Shown: positions 25,883 through 35,558, counted from the first letter of the stretch. The stretch is DNA of 54,001 bases from Candidatus Poribacteria bacterium (GCA_028820845.1 JAPPII010000005.1:1-54001), one strand, 5' to 3'. The notes: generated from the sequence alone by a model not told the origin. Program-made: numbers and translations.

Positions 25883-27061
25883 ATGCGCGTGAACAGACGC
25901 TTGGCACCTCAGCTGCGAATCGCTATGCGGATCTCTGTTTACGCGCTTTTTTTACTACTACTCATCTGGTCGATCACAGGCAACGGTATTGCCCAAGAAT
26001 CGAATGTCCGCTTTATTGATGCCGATGGAAAGACGATTGCCGAGGTACCCGCGCAACTCAGAGACGAAACGGTTTACCTTTCTGTTGATGCCGTGAAACG
26101 GGTCTTTGACCCCGCAATGACACATCAGTATAACCACCCCCGAAAACGACTCACCCTCAGCATGAAAGGCAAGCGGATTCGCTTGCAAATGGACAAGCCG
26201 ACGATTAACATTGATCCAGGTGGAGAGATAGTTACCCTCTCGGTACCACCAATAATTATCGGGCAACAACCGATGGTACCTATCGGTTTTTTCACACTAC
26301 TCCTGCCAATGTTCAATGATGTTGAAGTCATATACAATCCGAGCCTCAGAAGGGTCCAAATGAGACCTACAGGGACTTGGAACCCTGTGGAGGTAACGGG
26401 TTCTCAGAATTGGGCAATCATCATCGACCCAGGGCATGGCGGTGTTGATGACACGGGATGCGAAGGCAGCACCGGACTCCTTGAAAAAGATGTCGTCCTC
26501 GCACTCGCAAAACAGATCCAGCAGCTTAGCGAACAGCGGGAGATGCAGATTTACCTCACTCGTCAGACAGATACGAAAAAAACACACTTTGAACGGATTC
26601 AAGTTGCGACTCGGAACCAAGGAAGACTCTTTCTCAGCCTACACTGCAACGCATCTTTTTCACCCCACGAAAAAGGTATCAAAATTTATCTCAACAACCC
26701 TAAAGGACAACTCCGATTCCCAAGTAACGTCGGGCAAGCACCTTCGGGACAGAGACTAAAAATCCTCGCACAAGCCAATTTTTTGAAGCAAAGCCGAGAT
26801 TTCGCAGCTGACCTGCAAACAGAACTCAATTTCCTCACGGAGATACCCGTCACGATTACCGAACTACCGCTTATTGCGTTATCCGAAATCTATATGCCGG
26901 GTGTTGTTTTGGAACTCGGTTACCTCTCTAATGCTGGGGATTTAGAGCAACTTTCCAATCCCGAGTATATCACAAGCGTTGCACAAGCCGTCACCCGTGC
27001 TATCCAACGCTATGTTTCTGCTGCTAATCAATCTGTTCTACCGACGGTATTAGAGCAATAA
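25883..27061 (+). CDS. N-acetylmuramoyl-L-alanine amidase (Amidase_3)
   Basis: A peptidoglycan hydrolase of about 392 residues with a signal/anchor helix (VYALFLLLLIWSITG). An N-terminal stalk domain resembles copper-amine-oxidase-N-like cell-wall modules (VPAQLRDETVYLSVDAVKRV). The C-terminal Amidase_3 domain has the zinc ligands and catalytic residues in IIIDPGHGGVDDTG, LLEKDVVLALA, LSLHCNAS and VVLELGYLSN. The ATG at 25883 is chosen because it gives a clean signal peptide; in-frame ATGs further upstream (for example 25838) would overlap rplY. No strong ribosome site. Confidence 0.9.
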   Translation: MRVNRRLAPQLRIAMRISVYALFLLLLIWSITGNGIAQESNVRFIDADGKTIAEVPAQLRDETVYLSVDAVKRVFDPAMTHQYNHPRKRLTLSMKGKRIRLQMDKPTINIDPGGEIVTLSVPPIIIGQQPMVPIGFFTLLLPMFNDVEVIYNPSLRRVQMRPTGTWNPVEVTGSQNWAIIIDPGHGGVDDTGCEGSTGLLEKDVVLALAKQIQQLSEQREMQIYLTRQTDTKKTHFERIQVATRNQGRLFLSLHCNASFSPHEKGIKIYLNNPKGQLRFPSNVGQAPSGQRLKILAQANFLKQSRDFAADLQTELNFLTEIPVTITELPLIALSEIYMPGVVLELGYLSNAGDLEQLSNPEYITSVAQAVTRAIQRYVSAANQSVLPTVLEQ

Positions 27062-27110
27062 GGCATCAATTGATTTCAACAAACCAATAATCTATAACAC
27101 GGACAAAACA

Positions 27111-27704
27111 GTGAAATATAACAGCAGTGCTGGCTTTTCGAGGCTCTTGATCATCTGGGTGATAACGCTTATTGTTGTCGCCGTCTCTCTCGGTTTGACC
27201 CTGTTTCTGATTAATCAGTCGAGGCAGACGGTCATTCCGATTGCCCCACCGCCGTTGCCAGTTGCTGCGAATCCTTCAGATACACCGCCGCCGCCGCAAC
27301 CACTCAATCTATTTCTTCTTGACCCAACGACTCTCACGCTTGTTCCAGTTAAAATTGAACGGCGGCTTCATGCCGAGTTTACGCAACGTTTAGGGCAAGT
27401 CGTCAAGGCACTTATTCAAGAAACACCGCCTAACTTTAGAAATCCTGTTCCACGCGGCACACTCCTCAATGAAGTCTACATTGACAGCCATCAGACCGCC
27501 TACTTAGATTTTTCAAGACACCTCACTGACGATCATATCGGTGGGACCACCGCTGAGCGTTTAACCGTTATGGCGATTCTTAAAACCGTTTTTGACGCAT
27601 TCCCGAATGATATTAAACAGGTTCAGATTCTAATTGATGGAAACGAAGTAAAAACGCTTGCAGGACATCTTAACCTCTCACAGCCACTACATTTTTTGGA
27701 TTGA
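27111..27704 (+). CDS. GerMN-domain membrane-anchored protein
   Basis: A 197-residue protein with one N-terminal transmembrane helix (LLIIWVITLIVVAVSLGLTL), a proline-rich linker, and a GerMN domain (NLFLLDPTTLTLVPV, IQETPPNFRNPVPRGTLLNE, AYLDFSRHL, VQILIDGNEVKTLAGH). GerMN domains occur in spore-germination and cell-envelope proteins and often lie beside Amidase_3 genes, as here. GTG start. It probably works in the cell envelope with the amidase. Confidence 0.85.
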   Translation: MKYNSSAGFSRLLIIWVITLIVVAVSLGLTLFLINQSRQTVIPIAPPPLPVAANPSDTPPPPQPLNLFLLDPTTLTLVPVKIERRLHAEFTQRLGQVVKALIQETPPNFRNPVPRGTLLNEVYIDSHQTAYLDFSRHLTDDHIGGTTAERLTVMAILKTVFDAFPNDIKQVQILIDGNEVKTLAGHLNLSQPLHFLD

Positions 27705-27713
27705 GGTTTGTGA

Positions 27714-28295
27714 ATGAAGCTTATTATTGGACTCGGTAACCCCGGGCTCCGCTACCAAAACACCAAACACAACGTCGGTTTTCGCGTGATTGATGCCCTC
27801 CACGAAAAAACGCAAGATAGGCAACAGAACTCACGCCGCACACAAACATCAATCTGCAAATCGCTTGTTATGCAGACAACGTGGCACGACACATCCGTTA
27901 TCCTCGCAAAACCGATGACGTATATGAATAACAGTGGTGTAGCCGTTGCTGCACTCGTTGATCGGTTTGAGGTGCCCCTCTCGCAGCTCTGTGTTGTCTA
28001 CGATGACGTTCATTTGGACATCGGTATATTGCGGATGCGTCAGAAAGGGAGTGACGGCGGACAGAAAGGGATGAAATCTATTATTCATCACTTGGGGACG
28101 AACGAGTTTCCGCGTCTCCGTATCGGCATTGGTGAACCAATTGGTGATTTGGTCGATTATGTTCTCACGGAATTTTCGCAAACCGAAGAGATAGAAATCG
28201 AATCTACTATCCATCGAGCAGTTGATGCTATCGAAACCTTCGTCAAGGATGATATCCTAACAGTCATGAATCAATTTAACCGACCCCAACAGTGA
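27714..28295 (+). CDS. pth: Peptidyl-tRNA hydrolase
   Basis: Releases tRNA from stalled peptidyl-tRNA. The 193-residue product has the family start IIGLGNPGLRYQNTKHNVGF with catalytic H19, AKPMTYMNNSG, VVYDDVHLDIG and the SDGGQKGMKSI segment. GAGG lies 9 nt before the ATG. It is 9 nt after the GerMN gene, completing the ispE-tRNA-rplY-amidase-GerMN-pth run. Confidence 0.96.
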   Translation: MKLIIGLGNPGLRYQNTKHNVGFRVIDALHEKTQDRQQNSRRTQTSICKSLVMQTTWHDTSVILAKPMTYMNNSGVAVAALVDRFEVPLSQLCVVYDDVHLDIGILRMRQKGSDGGQKGMKSIIHHLGTNEFPRLRIGIGEPIGDLVDYVLTEFSQTEEIEIESTIHRAVDAIETFVKDDILTVMNQFNRPQQ

Positions 28296-28307
28296 AGAGG
28301 TGAGACT

Positions 28308-29417
28308 ATGGATAAAAAATACCGTATTCAGAACGTTGAGACGATACCCAGTCCATCACTGGTTGTTTATCTCGCACAGGTTCAACAGAACATTGAACGT
28401 GCTATTGCTGTTGTTGATGGAGATGTCTCGAAGCTGAGACCCCATGCGAAGACGCATAAAACCGCAGAGATTATCGCCATGGAGCGTGAGGCTGGCATCC
28501 TTAAGCACAAATGCGCTACCCTGCGCGAAGCAGAAATGCTGGCACAGAACGGTATACAGGATATTGTGATTGCTTATCAGATGGTAGGACCCAATGTCAA
28601 TCGCTTCGTCTCGCTGCAGCAAACATATCCGCATGCCGATTTCAAGGTCGTCGTTGATCATTCAGAGGCAGTGAGAGCACTTTCGTCAGCCGCGGCGATG
28701 TCCGGTTTAAACGTCAAGGTTATGCTTGATCTGGATGTTGGCATGCATCGCACAGGGATACCCGTGGGTGATGAGGCTGTGGAGCTCTACGCCCAGATTG
28801 CAGCGGCGGATGGATTACAACCATGGGGTCTACACGTTTATGATGGACATATCCACGATGAAGATGTAGTTGAGAGACAAGCGTCTTGCAACAAAAGCCT
28901 CGTCCAAGTAGAGGAGATGCAGGATAGGCTCTCTGCCAAAGGACTTGAAGTGCCGCTGATTGTGATGGGCGGTACACCCACATTCCCTATCTATGCCGAA
29001 ACGCCAGGCGTCGAGGCATCGCCGGGCACCTTCATTTTTCATGATCATGGGTACACGACCCTCTTCCCCGATCTCGGTTTTACCCCAGCAGCACTCCTCT
29101 TGAGTCGTATTATTAGCGTGCCTACCCCGAATCGGATTACCCTTGATTTGGGACATAAAGCCATCGCTGCAGATCCTGACGGTGTACGTGGGATCATCTT
29201 GAATATTGATGATGCTGAGGTGGACAAGCAGCATGAGGAACATTGGGCGATTAACGTTCCGGACAGTACGCCTCTGTCCATTGGACAGGAAATTTACGTC
29301 TGTCCAACACATATCTGCCCATGTGTCGCGCTCCATCCGTTTTACTATGTCATAGATGCTGATGGCTATTGTCGGGAGACATGGGAAGTCACGGCACGAA
29401 ATCGAAGTGCTGCGTGA
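28308..29417 (+). CDS. D-threonine aldolase / D-serine dehydratase-like PLP enzyme
   Basis: A 369-residue fold-type III PLP enzyme with an N-terminal alanine-racemase-like barrel. Seen: PSPSLVVYLAQVQQNI, RPHAKTHKTAEI with the likely PLP lysine K48, MLDLDVGMHRTG, and a C-terminal metal site, CPTHICPC, in which H-x-C fits the zinc pair of D-serine dehydratase-type members. It would cleave a D-beta-hydroxy or D-amino acid. GAGGTGAG upstream of the ATG. It converges on the next gene with 18 nt between stops. Confidence 0.85.
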   Translation: MDKKYRIQNVETIPSPSLVVYLAQVQQNIERAIAVVDGDVSKLRPHAKTHKTAEIIAMEREAGILKHKCATLREAEMLAQNGIQDIVIAYQMVGPNVNRFVSLQQTYPHADFKVVVDHSEAVRALSSAAAMSGLNVKVMLDLDVGMHRTGIPVGDEAVELYAQIAAADGLQPWGLHVYDGHIHDEDVVERQASCNKSLVQVEEMQDRLSAKGLEVPLIVMGGTPTFPIYAETPGVEASPGTFIFHDHGYTTLFPDLGFTPAALLLSRIISVPTPNRITLDLGHKAIAADPDGVRGIILNIDDAEVDKQHEEHWAINVPDSTPLSIGQEIYVCPTHICPCVALHPFYYVIDADGYCRETWEVTARNRSAA

Positions 29418-29435
29418 TCCTATAAAATGCGACGC

Positions 29436-31388
29436 TCACGGCCACGGAAAAAACGGTGCTGGTACGTTTGCGCCCCAACTGATAAGCACCCACACAACCG
29501 CCATGCTGAATTCCCCAAAGACCATACCCAAGAAGAAAGGGCGGAGTCGCTGATACTGCCGAATGCCGCTGTAGCGTAGGATTGGGGTCTTAATGCTCCA
29601 GGCAATTACAACCGGGAACCAAAACACAATAAGTGTCCACGAAGCCGATAGCGCATATCCAAGTGGATGCAAGGGCCACCACCAGTATAACATCCGCAAG
29701 ATAACCAGCCCTGTTGTCACGAGCGCACCGATGCCAAAAAAGATTCCACCAGTTGTGCGGAAGTCTGCCCCTAATCCCTCCATCGCCGCGACGTTGTCTC
29801 TGAAAGCCCAAAGTGGATTTCCGCGATAGGTGTAGCTATACATATAGTTTGCACCGTGTGTATAAGGAAGCCATAAGTGGATAGCAGCCGCACATAAGAA
29901 TGCGAGTGTGCTCCCTAACACAAACACACCTAAGAGTGAACGATAGGACATTCCCACCCGATCTCTGATTTTTAAACCGTCTAAGAAACCTGTTAGAATT
30001 AATCCACGCTGATCGCGAGTAAAGATAGCATCAAGGAACGAGAGTGTAGTAAGGCTCTGTGCCCCGAGTGTTGCTTTGCTTGCAATAAGTTGATAGAGAT
30101 CTATCGGTCGAAACGATGTTTCCGTCATTAGCAATCCACCTTCAGCTGTACTACGCGCCATGACCACTGCTACGATGCCGATATAGACGAGTATCTCGAA
30201 TGCAGCGAACCCTAAATTCAGTCCTGCTGCGTAACACCATCCTATCGCAAGAAGCAGACTCATAATAAGTCCCCAAACTGCCGTGCGGTAAGGCATGAGT
30301 TCCGCCGTATCATCTACTTTGTTTGTACGAAACGCTCGCCGAAACACGCTTCTGAAATGTGGAAATCCCATATAGATAAACGAAATAACCAGTACCACAT
30401 AAGCACCTGCGACTTGGTAACCCAAATAGAGTCGGGTCGGGTAGAGAGGCATCCCGCTTACCCGTAGACCAAACATCGCTGCGACGACATCTTGGAACCG
30501 CGTGAGAAGAAAAAAGAACCATAGACTGAAAAGCAGTTGTGTCGGCAGGAGATAGAAAAATCCTACCGCTGCAAAAGAGAGGAAAATCGGGGTGTAGGCG
30601 ATGGCGTTGAAGGGCTGTTCTGTAAAGTATTGATTCAGTAGGTAACGGAGCGGAAAGTTCGGGATTTGGGGCCAGATTTCATGAAGACCGTTTAAGGTAA
30701 AGATAAGCGCAGGCAATCCAAACCCTAACCACATCAAGCGATTCCGCAGAAAACCGCGTCCCTCGTGTACGAACTCAAGCGGGAGCGAAACCAATGGAAA
30801 TGACAGTTTCTCATTTTCAATCCACTGTTTTCGCAGGATTGCTGCGAGGCAGAGAAACGCTGCGAAAACTAAAAAAACAAGCACACCCCAGAGGCACAAC
30901 GGCTCTACCCAGGCACGCCACGGAATTACATCACCCGTCTCGGTGCCTTCATAGAAACTGATTGCAATCGCTGCTTGTCCCTTTTGTTCTGGCGAAAATG
31001 GAATCAACCACGGCTTGATGTGTGGGAAAAACAGCGTATCCCAACTGTTCGTTTCATTGGTAAAGTAGTTGACTGCGATGAGGGCGGGAATGAGTTTTTC
31101 CATCACCCCGCGCGATGAGATCATCGAGGCGACCAGCATCATACAGTAGATGCCCATCAACTCCCGCGGCGATAATCCGAATCGATTGTTCAGTTTTTCG
31201 AGCAACCGATTCCCTAATACCAGAAAAAAGAACAATCCAATGACCGCAGGTGGCAGCTGCAAAAACCCGATTTGGATGTAGGTGATTACCAATTCCGCAT
31301 AAGAGACGATGCAGCATATAGCAACAACGAAGCAGATACCGAGAAGAATGGAACGTCCTGATATACGATTTTCATCTGTCGGAAACAA
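29436..31388 (-). CDS. Large OPT-like polytopic membrane protein (DUF6785-type)
   Basis: A 650-residue integral membrane protein with many hydrophobic helices and few charged loops. Recognisable family segments are NNRFGLSPRELMGIYCMMLV, SFPLVSLPLEFV, LLMTETSFRPIDLY and YAELVITYIQIGFLQLPPAV. I take it as the DUF6785/OPT-like group, common in Planctomycetes- and Poribacteria-type genomes; the transported substrate is unknown. It is transcribed alone on the minus strand. The start at 31388 (ATG) gives MFPTDENRISGRS before the first helix. Confidence 0.75.
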   Translation of the reverse strand: MFPTDENRISGRSILLGICFVVAICCIVSYAELVITYIQIGFLQLPPAVIGLFFFLVLGNRLLEKLNNRFGLSPRELMGIYCMMLVASMISSRGVMEKLIPALIAVNYFTNETNSWDTLFFPHIKPWLIPFSPEQKGQAAIAISFYEGTETGDVIPWRAWVEPLCLWGVLVFLVFAAFLCLAAILRKQWIENEKLSFPLVSLPLEFVHEGRGFLRNRLMWLGFGLPALIFTLNGLHEIWPQIPNFPLRYLLNQYFTEQPFNAIAYTPIFLSFAAVGFFYLLPTQLLFSLWFFFLLTRFQDVVAAMFGLRVSGMPLYPTRLYLGYQVAGAYVVLVISFIYMGFPHFRSVFRRAFRTNKVDDTAELMPYRTAVWGLIMSLLLAIGWCYAAGLNLGFAAFEILVYIGIVAVVMARSTAEGGLLMTETSFRPIDLYQLIASKATLGAQSLTTLSFLDAIFTRDQRGLILTGFLDGLKIRDRVGMSYRSLLGVFVLGSTLAFLCAAAIHLWLPYTHGANYMYSYTYRGNPLWAFRDNVAAMEGLGADFRTTGGIFFGIGALVTTGLVILRMLYWWWPLHPLGYALSASWTLIVFWFPVVIAWSIKTPILRYSGIRQYQRLRPFFLGMVFGEFSMAVVWVLISWGANVPAPFFPWP

Positions 31389-31560
31389 TATCCCACTGTC
31401 CTATGTTAAGAATTTGATAAAGTTTAGCATAAGGTGAGAGCCTTGTCAATGCGATGTCTTGAAGTTGGCACGGCACCCCACGCTGCAATGCCTTATACTT
31501 AAAAAATAATAAAAATCACTTTTCTGTAACTTATTCTCAAATAAAAACGTTATGTAAAGT

Positions 31561-31869
31561 ATGAATAATACTGGTTACTTATGGACTGAAGCGATGCCTA
31601 ATGAATCAATTCAATCCTTTGTTAAAGTTAATCCGCTCGTTGGGCTACCCGTCAAAACCTTACGTCTATATAACGCGTTAGAGGTTTTCAAGAAGAAATA
31701 TCGTTCTTCGGAAGAACCGGAATGGTTTAGTATTCCCCAACGCGATCCACTTCTTCAGAAAATTGGATTTTCTAAAACGGAGATTGAAACTGGTATCAAG
31801 GAATTGAAGCGAGCGAATTTGTTGCAAATTCGCGAGGAAGATGATACATGTTGGTATTGCCTAAAATAG
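31561..31869 (+). CDS. Small protein of unknown function, winged-helix-like
   Basis: A 102-residue soluble protein, first of three genes read in the same direction. It has a helical N-terminal half (LPVKTLRLYNALEVFKKKY) and a C-terminal part that looks like a winged-helix recognition region (LQKIGFSKTEIETGIKELKR, then ANLLQIREEDDTCWYCLK). I do not recognise a named family; a DNA-binding or regulatory role is only a guess. One base separates it from maf, which supports its being real. Confidence 0.6.
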   Translation: MNNTGYLWTEAMPNESIQSFVKVNPLVGLPVKTLRLYNALEVFKKKYRSSEEPEWFSIPQRDPLLQKIGFSKTEIETGIKELKRANLLQIREEDDTCWYCLK

Positions 31870-31870
31870 G

Positions 31871-32485
31871 ATGCAAGCGCGCGAACCGATCTTAAACACC
31901 TCGCGTCTGGTATTAGCCTCTGCGTCGCCTCGCCGCGCTCAGTTGTTATCGCAAATTGGACTAACCTTTGAGGTCTGTCCAAGCGATGTCATTGAACCGC
32001 CGCACAGTGCGTTTTCAAACGAGCAAGGGGATGAGATAACGCAGGAACTTGCCTTACTAAAGGCGAGAGCCGTCGCGCAACACTACACCGAAGGTGTAAT
32101 TATCGGTGCCGATACCTTGGTATCGCTAAATGGAAGGCTTCTCGGAAAACCTGTTGATGATGCAGACGCTATAACAATGCTGACGCAGCTCAGCGGCACC
32201 GCTCATGAGGTCATAACAGGTGTCGCACTCGTGAACGCTTCAACAGCGCAGACTGTTGTTTGGGCAGAAACGACCCAAGTTTATTTTCGGCGGCTGCATA
32301 GAACCGAGATCGCTGATTATGTCGCTACTGGTGAAGCAGCGGATAAAGCAGGTGCCTACGGAATCCAAGAACGAGGTGCTGCTTTCGTTAACCGCATTGA
32401 GGGCTGCTACTTCAATGTCGTCGGACTGCCGTTAGCAAGCCTTGTTGAACGCCTCTCCAACTTCCAATCCGATGTCGGCACGTAA
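31871..32485 (+). CDS. maf: Maf-family nucleotide pyrophosphatase
   Basis: A 204-residue house-cleaning enzyme that hydrolyses modified or non-canonical NTPs (dTTP/UTP-type or m7GTP-type). Seen: LVLASASPRRAQLLSQIG, the catalytic GADTLVSLNGRLLGKP, a LSGTAHEVITGVAL segment and EAADKAGAYGIQERGAAFV. The start ATG is one base after the preceding stop. The end overlaps the next gene's start by 14 bases. Confidence 0.93.
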   Translation: MQAREPILNTSRLVLASASPRRAQLLSQIGLTFEVCPSDVIEPPHSAFSNEQGDEITQELALLKARAVAQHYTEGVIIGADTLVSLNGRLLGKPVDDADAITMLTQLSGTAHEVITGVALVNASTAQTVVWAETTQVYFRRLHRTEIADYVATGEAADKAGAYGIQERGAAFVNRIEGCYFNVVGLPLASLVERLSNFQSDVGT

Positions 32486-33137
32486 GAACTACACCTCCAC
32501 CGAGGGCTACACCGAAATTGTGAAGCCCGGCGAAATGGGAATCACCAAACTCCATTTCGGAATTCTTACCCTCACGCCCCAGACAACTTTCTTCGACCAC
32601 TCTGACGATGCTGAAGTCGCACTGATTGCGTTGGGTGGACACTGCACATTGTTGGTAGGGCATAACGGAAACAAAGCGTACGGCGTTTTAGGTGAACGTT
32701 CAAATGTCTTCGAGGGTGAGGCATGTGTGGCGCATATTCCACATCACACAACTTATGAGATGCTCGTAGGAGAGGCGGGTGTTGAGATCGCAGTCTGCAA
32801 AGTGGAATCCCATTCGGAATCCGCTGCGGTGATTCTGGAGGCGGGAGAGACAGCACCCGAGCAGGAGACGCATCTCAGGATATGGGAAAACATTGCAGAT
32901 GTAAGCACAAGCGACACGCCCGTGATACCTACACAGGGAGAGGCGATCTGTTTCTATAGATCCCTTGATGTAAACAGGAGTGCTGTTTTTGAAGTCACGC
33001 GCACCGTAGGTGACAAAAGAACGGCGCGCGTGCAGCTGTCTAACAACGATGTCCTAATGCTCTCAGAGCAGGATAACATCCTATCCCTAACGTCTGAAGG
33101 GGGTGGCTACCAGTTATGGGTACAACCCAATTTATAA
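32472..33137 (+). CDS. IolB/KduI-like sugar isomerase (cupin)
   Basis: A 221-residue double-cupin-type protein resembling 5-deoxy-glucuronate isomerase (IolB) of inositol breakdown: TEIVKPGEMGITKLHFGILT, DHSDDAEVALIALGGHCTLLV, GERSNVFEGEACVAHIP and EIAVCKVESHSE. IolB is usually near 270 residues, so this is short at the C-terminus. No other iol gene is close. The ATG at 32472 overlaps maf; the ORF is also open from 32442. It converges with yajC, 16 nt between stops. Confidence 0.7.
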   Translation: MSARKNYTSTEGYTEIVKPGEMGITKLHFGILTLTPQTTFFDHSDDAEVALIALGGHCTLLVGHNGNKAYGVLGERSNVFEGEACVAHIPHHTTYEMLVGEAGVEIAVCKVESHSESAAVILEAGETAPEQETHLRIWENIADVSTSDTPVIPTQGEAICFYRSLDVNRSAVFEVTRTVGDKRTARVQLSNNDVLMLSEQDNILSLTSEGGGYQLWVQPNL

Positions 33138-33153
33138 CAGCACAGACACAGTT

Positions 33154-33456
33154 TTACTCGCCTTCAATGAGTTCGCCACCCTTTTTGAGAAAAGCGACAG
33201 CACTGCGTGAGATTTGAACTTTTACTTCTTGATTGTTCAATTCTCCAACAGTGATGAGAATAATGTTCTTATCGTTACTCAGACCCAGAATTTTACCATG
33301 CAATCCACCATTGGTTACAATTTCATCACCCTTGGATAGATTCTCCAGCATATTCTGGTGTTTTTTTCGTTTGGCTTGTTCCGGTCGCCATAATAGGAAG
33401 TACATGATAGCACCCATTGCGATGAACGGAACAAGCAGCCCCATTATTTGATCCAT
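33154..33456 (-). CDS. yajC: Preprotein translocase subunit YajC
   Basis: A small single-helix membrane protein (100 residues) that joins the SecDF part of the Sec secretion machine. Seen: helix MGLLVPFIAMGAIMYFLLW, RPEQAKRKKHQNMLENL, the KGDEIVTNGGLHGKI motif and an acidic end. The ATG at 33456 is favoured because AAAGGAGA lies just upstream on the minus strand. Last gene of a minus-strand set yebC-ruvA-ruvB-queA-yajC; secDF is not next to it. Confidence 0.93.
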   Translation of the reverse strand: MDQIMGLLVPFIAMGAIMYFLLWRPEQAKRKKHQNMLENLSKGDEIVTNGGLHGKILGLSNDKNIILITVGELNNQEVKVQISRSAVAFLKKGGELIEGE

Positions 33457-33480
33457 AAAAATCTCCTTTACTAACAACTA

Positions 33481-34509
33481 TTAAAGAATCAGCATGGCAT
33501 CGCCATAACTGTAAAAACGGTAATCGTGCTGGAGTGCCTCTTGATACGCTTTCTGCATTAAATCCTTTCCAGCGAAGGCACTCACCAGCATCAGTAAGGT
33601 TGATTTCGGTAGATGGAAGTTAGTAACCAAAGCATCTACTACATTAAATCGGTGACCCGGATAGATGAAAAGTTCGCTATAACCGCTGTAGGGTTGGACA
33701 GTTCCGGTTGTACCGGCACTTTCCAGCGCGCGTACCACTGTGGTCCCAATGGCGACAATTTTCACGCCTGCTTCCCGCGCGAAACGAATACGGTTTGCTT
33801 CTGTTTCAGTGAGGTGGATATATTCAGCGTGCATTTTGTGGGTCTGAATCTCTTCCACTTTCACCGGTTGGAATGTTCCGGGTCCGACGTGTAGTGTTAA
33901 CGTCGCAGTTTCTATCCCGTTACTTTTCAATTCCGCCAACAGTTCTTGTGTAAAATGCAGCCCGGCTGTTGGGGCAGCGATCGCGCCTTCAGTGGCGGCG
34001 TAAACGGATTGATAACGCACTTTATCTTCAGCGTTCGGCGCGCGGCGAATATAAGGCGGGAGCGGCATCATACCAACCTCTGCGAGAATACCTGAAAACG
34101 TTCCCACGTAGTTAAAACGGACGATGCAGTGTCCATCATCCGGTTTCGCGAGAACCTCTGCTGTTAAAGTACCGTTTCCGAATATAATTTGTGTGCCGAT
34201 TCGGAGACTCCGCCGCGGTTTTGCGAGTGTCTCCCAGATATCTGTCTCCTTTTCACGGATAAGAAGGAGTTCTATCTTTCCGCCAGTACCACTTTTGTTT
34301 CCAATTAACCGGGCTGGTATAACCTTCGTGTCGTTTAACACCAAGAGCGCAGCGTCCGGCAAATATTCTCCAATCTGCGAAAATTGGGTGTGCTGAAACG
34401 TCTGGGTGCCGCGGTCTACTACCAAAAGTCGTGAGGAATCGCGTTGTTGGAGAGGGCTTTGTGCGATCCGGTCAGGAGGCAGGTGATAATCGAAATCTGT
34501 GAGATTCAT
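33481..34509 (-). CDS. queA: tRNA preQ1(34) S-adenosylmethionine ribosyltransferase-isomerase
   Basis: Transfers and isomerises the ribosyl part of SAM to preQ1 in tRNA, giving epoxyqueuosine. About 342 residues from the ATG at 34509 (MNLTDFDYHLP); an upstream in-frame TTG is less likely. Seen: PPDRIAQSPLQQRDSSRLLV, VLNDTKVIPARLIGNK, GAIAAPTAGLHFT and TNFHLPKSTLLMLVSAFAG. The yajC-queA-ruvB order is common. Confidence 0.95.
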   Translation of the reverse strand: MNLTDFDYHLPPDRIAQSPLQQRDSSRLLVVDRGTQTFQHTQFSQIGEYLPDAALLVLNDTKVIPARLIGNKSGTGGKIELLLIREKETDIWETLAKPRRSLRIGTQIIFGNGTLTAEVLAKPDDGHCIVRFNYVGTFSGILAEVGMMPLPPYIRRAPNAEDKVRYQSVYAATEGAIAAPTAGLHFTQELLAELKSNGIETATLTLHVGPGTFQPVKVEEIQTHKMHAEYIHLTETEANRIRFAREAGVKIVAIGTTVVRALESAGTTGTVQPYSGYSELFIYPGHRFNVVDALVTNFHLPKSTLLMLVSAFAGKDLMQKAYQEALQHDYRFYSYGDAMLIL

Positions 34510-34541
34510 AACGGTCGGATGCGGCAAAATACGGTTTGCAA

Positions 34542-35558
34542 CTAATGAAATAGTGATATTTGGGAATTAACAGGATAGTCAAAGTATTCATGAGCAGCAT
34601 CGGTTGCGACCCGTCCGCCCGGTGTCAGCATCAGGAATCCCTCTTTGATGTAGTAGGGTTCGTAAACCTCCGAGATAGTCCGTTCATCCTCACTAAGCGC
34701 GACAGCGAGTGCTTTAAGCCCAGCACGTCCGTTGAATTTCTCAATAAGCGTTTGAAAATAGGCGTAGTCTTGTGCGTCTAATCCACGTTCATCAATCCCG
34801 AAGAATTCGAGTGCCTCCTCCGCAATCTCATGTGAGAGCACGCCGTTACCTTTGACTTGCGCATAATCTCTGACGTTTGCGAGCAACTTATTGGCAATTC
34901 GCATTGTGCCACGTGAACGCCGCGCTAATGTATATTCGGCGTTTTCGTCGATGTTAATGTCAAGTTTCCCACTATTGATGCGGATAGATTGTTGAAGGTC
35001 TTCTGCTTCGTAGTAATCGAGATGGATGCGGATGCCAAAGCGATCGCGGAAAGGTCCAGCGAGCAAACCTTCACGTGTTGTTGCACCAACGAGTGTGAAA
35101 TGGGCGATAGAAACTTGTACCACATCTGATGCGGGCCCTTGTCCAATGGCTAAATCCAGTTGATAGTCTTCCATTGCTGGGTAGAGTGATTCTTGCACGT
35201 ACCCTTTCATGCGATGGATTTCATCAATAAACAAAATATCGCCTTTATCAAGGTTCGTCAAAGTTGATGCAAGGTCGAGCCGTTCCATAACGGGACCGAT
35301 CGCCTGTTTAAAGCCACTCTGCATCTCGTTAGCAATAATTTTCGCAAGCGTCGTCTTGCCGAGGCCCGGTGGACTGACAAGGAGGACGTGTTCTAACGCA
35401 TCACCACGTTTTTTAGCGGCTTCAATATGGATACGGAGTTGTTCTTTGGCTCGCTCTTGTCCGATAAATTCGTTCAACCATTCCGGGCGGAGACTGTATC
35501 CAAAGGCATCCTCTTCTTCACTTGCTAAATCTTGCATCAATATTTCGGCATTATCCAT
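34542..35558 (-). CDS. ruvB: Holliday junction branch migration ATPase RuvB
   Basis: AAA+ motor (338 residues) that drives branch migration with RuvA. Seen: LRPEWLNEFIGQERAKEQL, Walker A SPPGLGKTT near residues 62-70 (Ser instead of the usual leading Gly), Walker B ILFIDEIHR, sensor TLVGATTREGLLAGPFRDRFG, and a winged-helix end with DGRGLDAQDY-like and GRAGLKALAVALSE segments. The ATG at 35558 is 72 nt downstream of ruvA's end. Confidence 0.97.
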   Translation of the reverse strand: MDNAEILMQDLASEEEDAFGYSLRPEWLNEFIGQERAKEQLRIHIEAAKKRGDALEHVLLVSPPGLGKTTLAKIIANEMQSGFKQAIGPVMERLDLASTLTNLDKGDILFIDEIHRMKGYVQESLYPAMEDYQLDLAIGQGPASDVVQVSIAHFTLVGATTREGLLAGPFRDRFGIRIHLDYYEAEDLQQSIRINSGKLDINIDENAEYTLARRSRGTMRIANKLLANVRDYAQVKGNGVLSHEIAEEALEFFGIDERGLDAQDYAYFQTLIEKFNGRAGLKALAVALSEDERTISEVYEPYYIKEGFLMLTPGGRVATDAAHEYFDYPVNSQISLFH

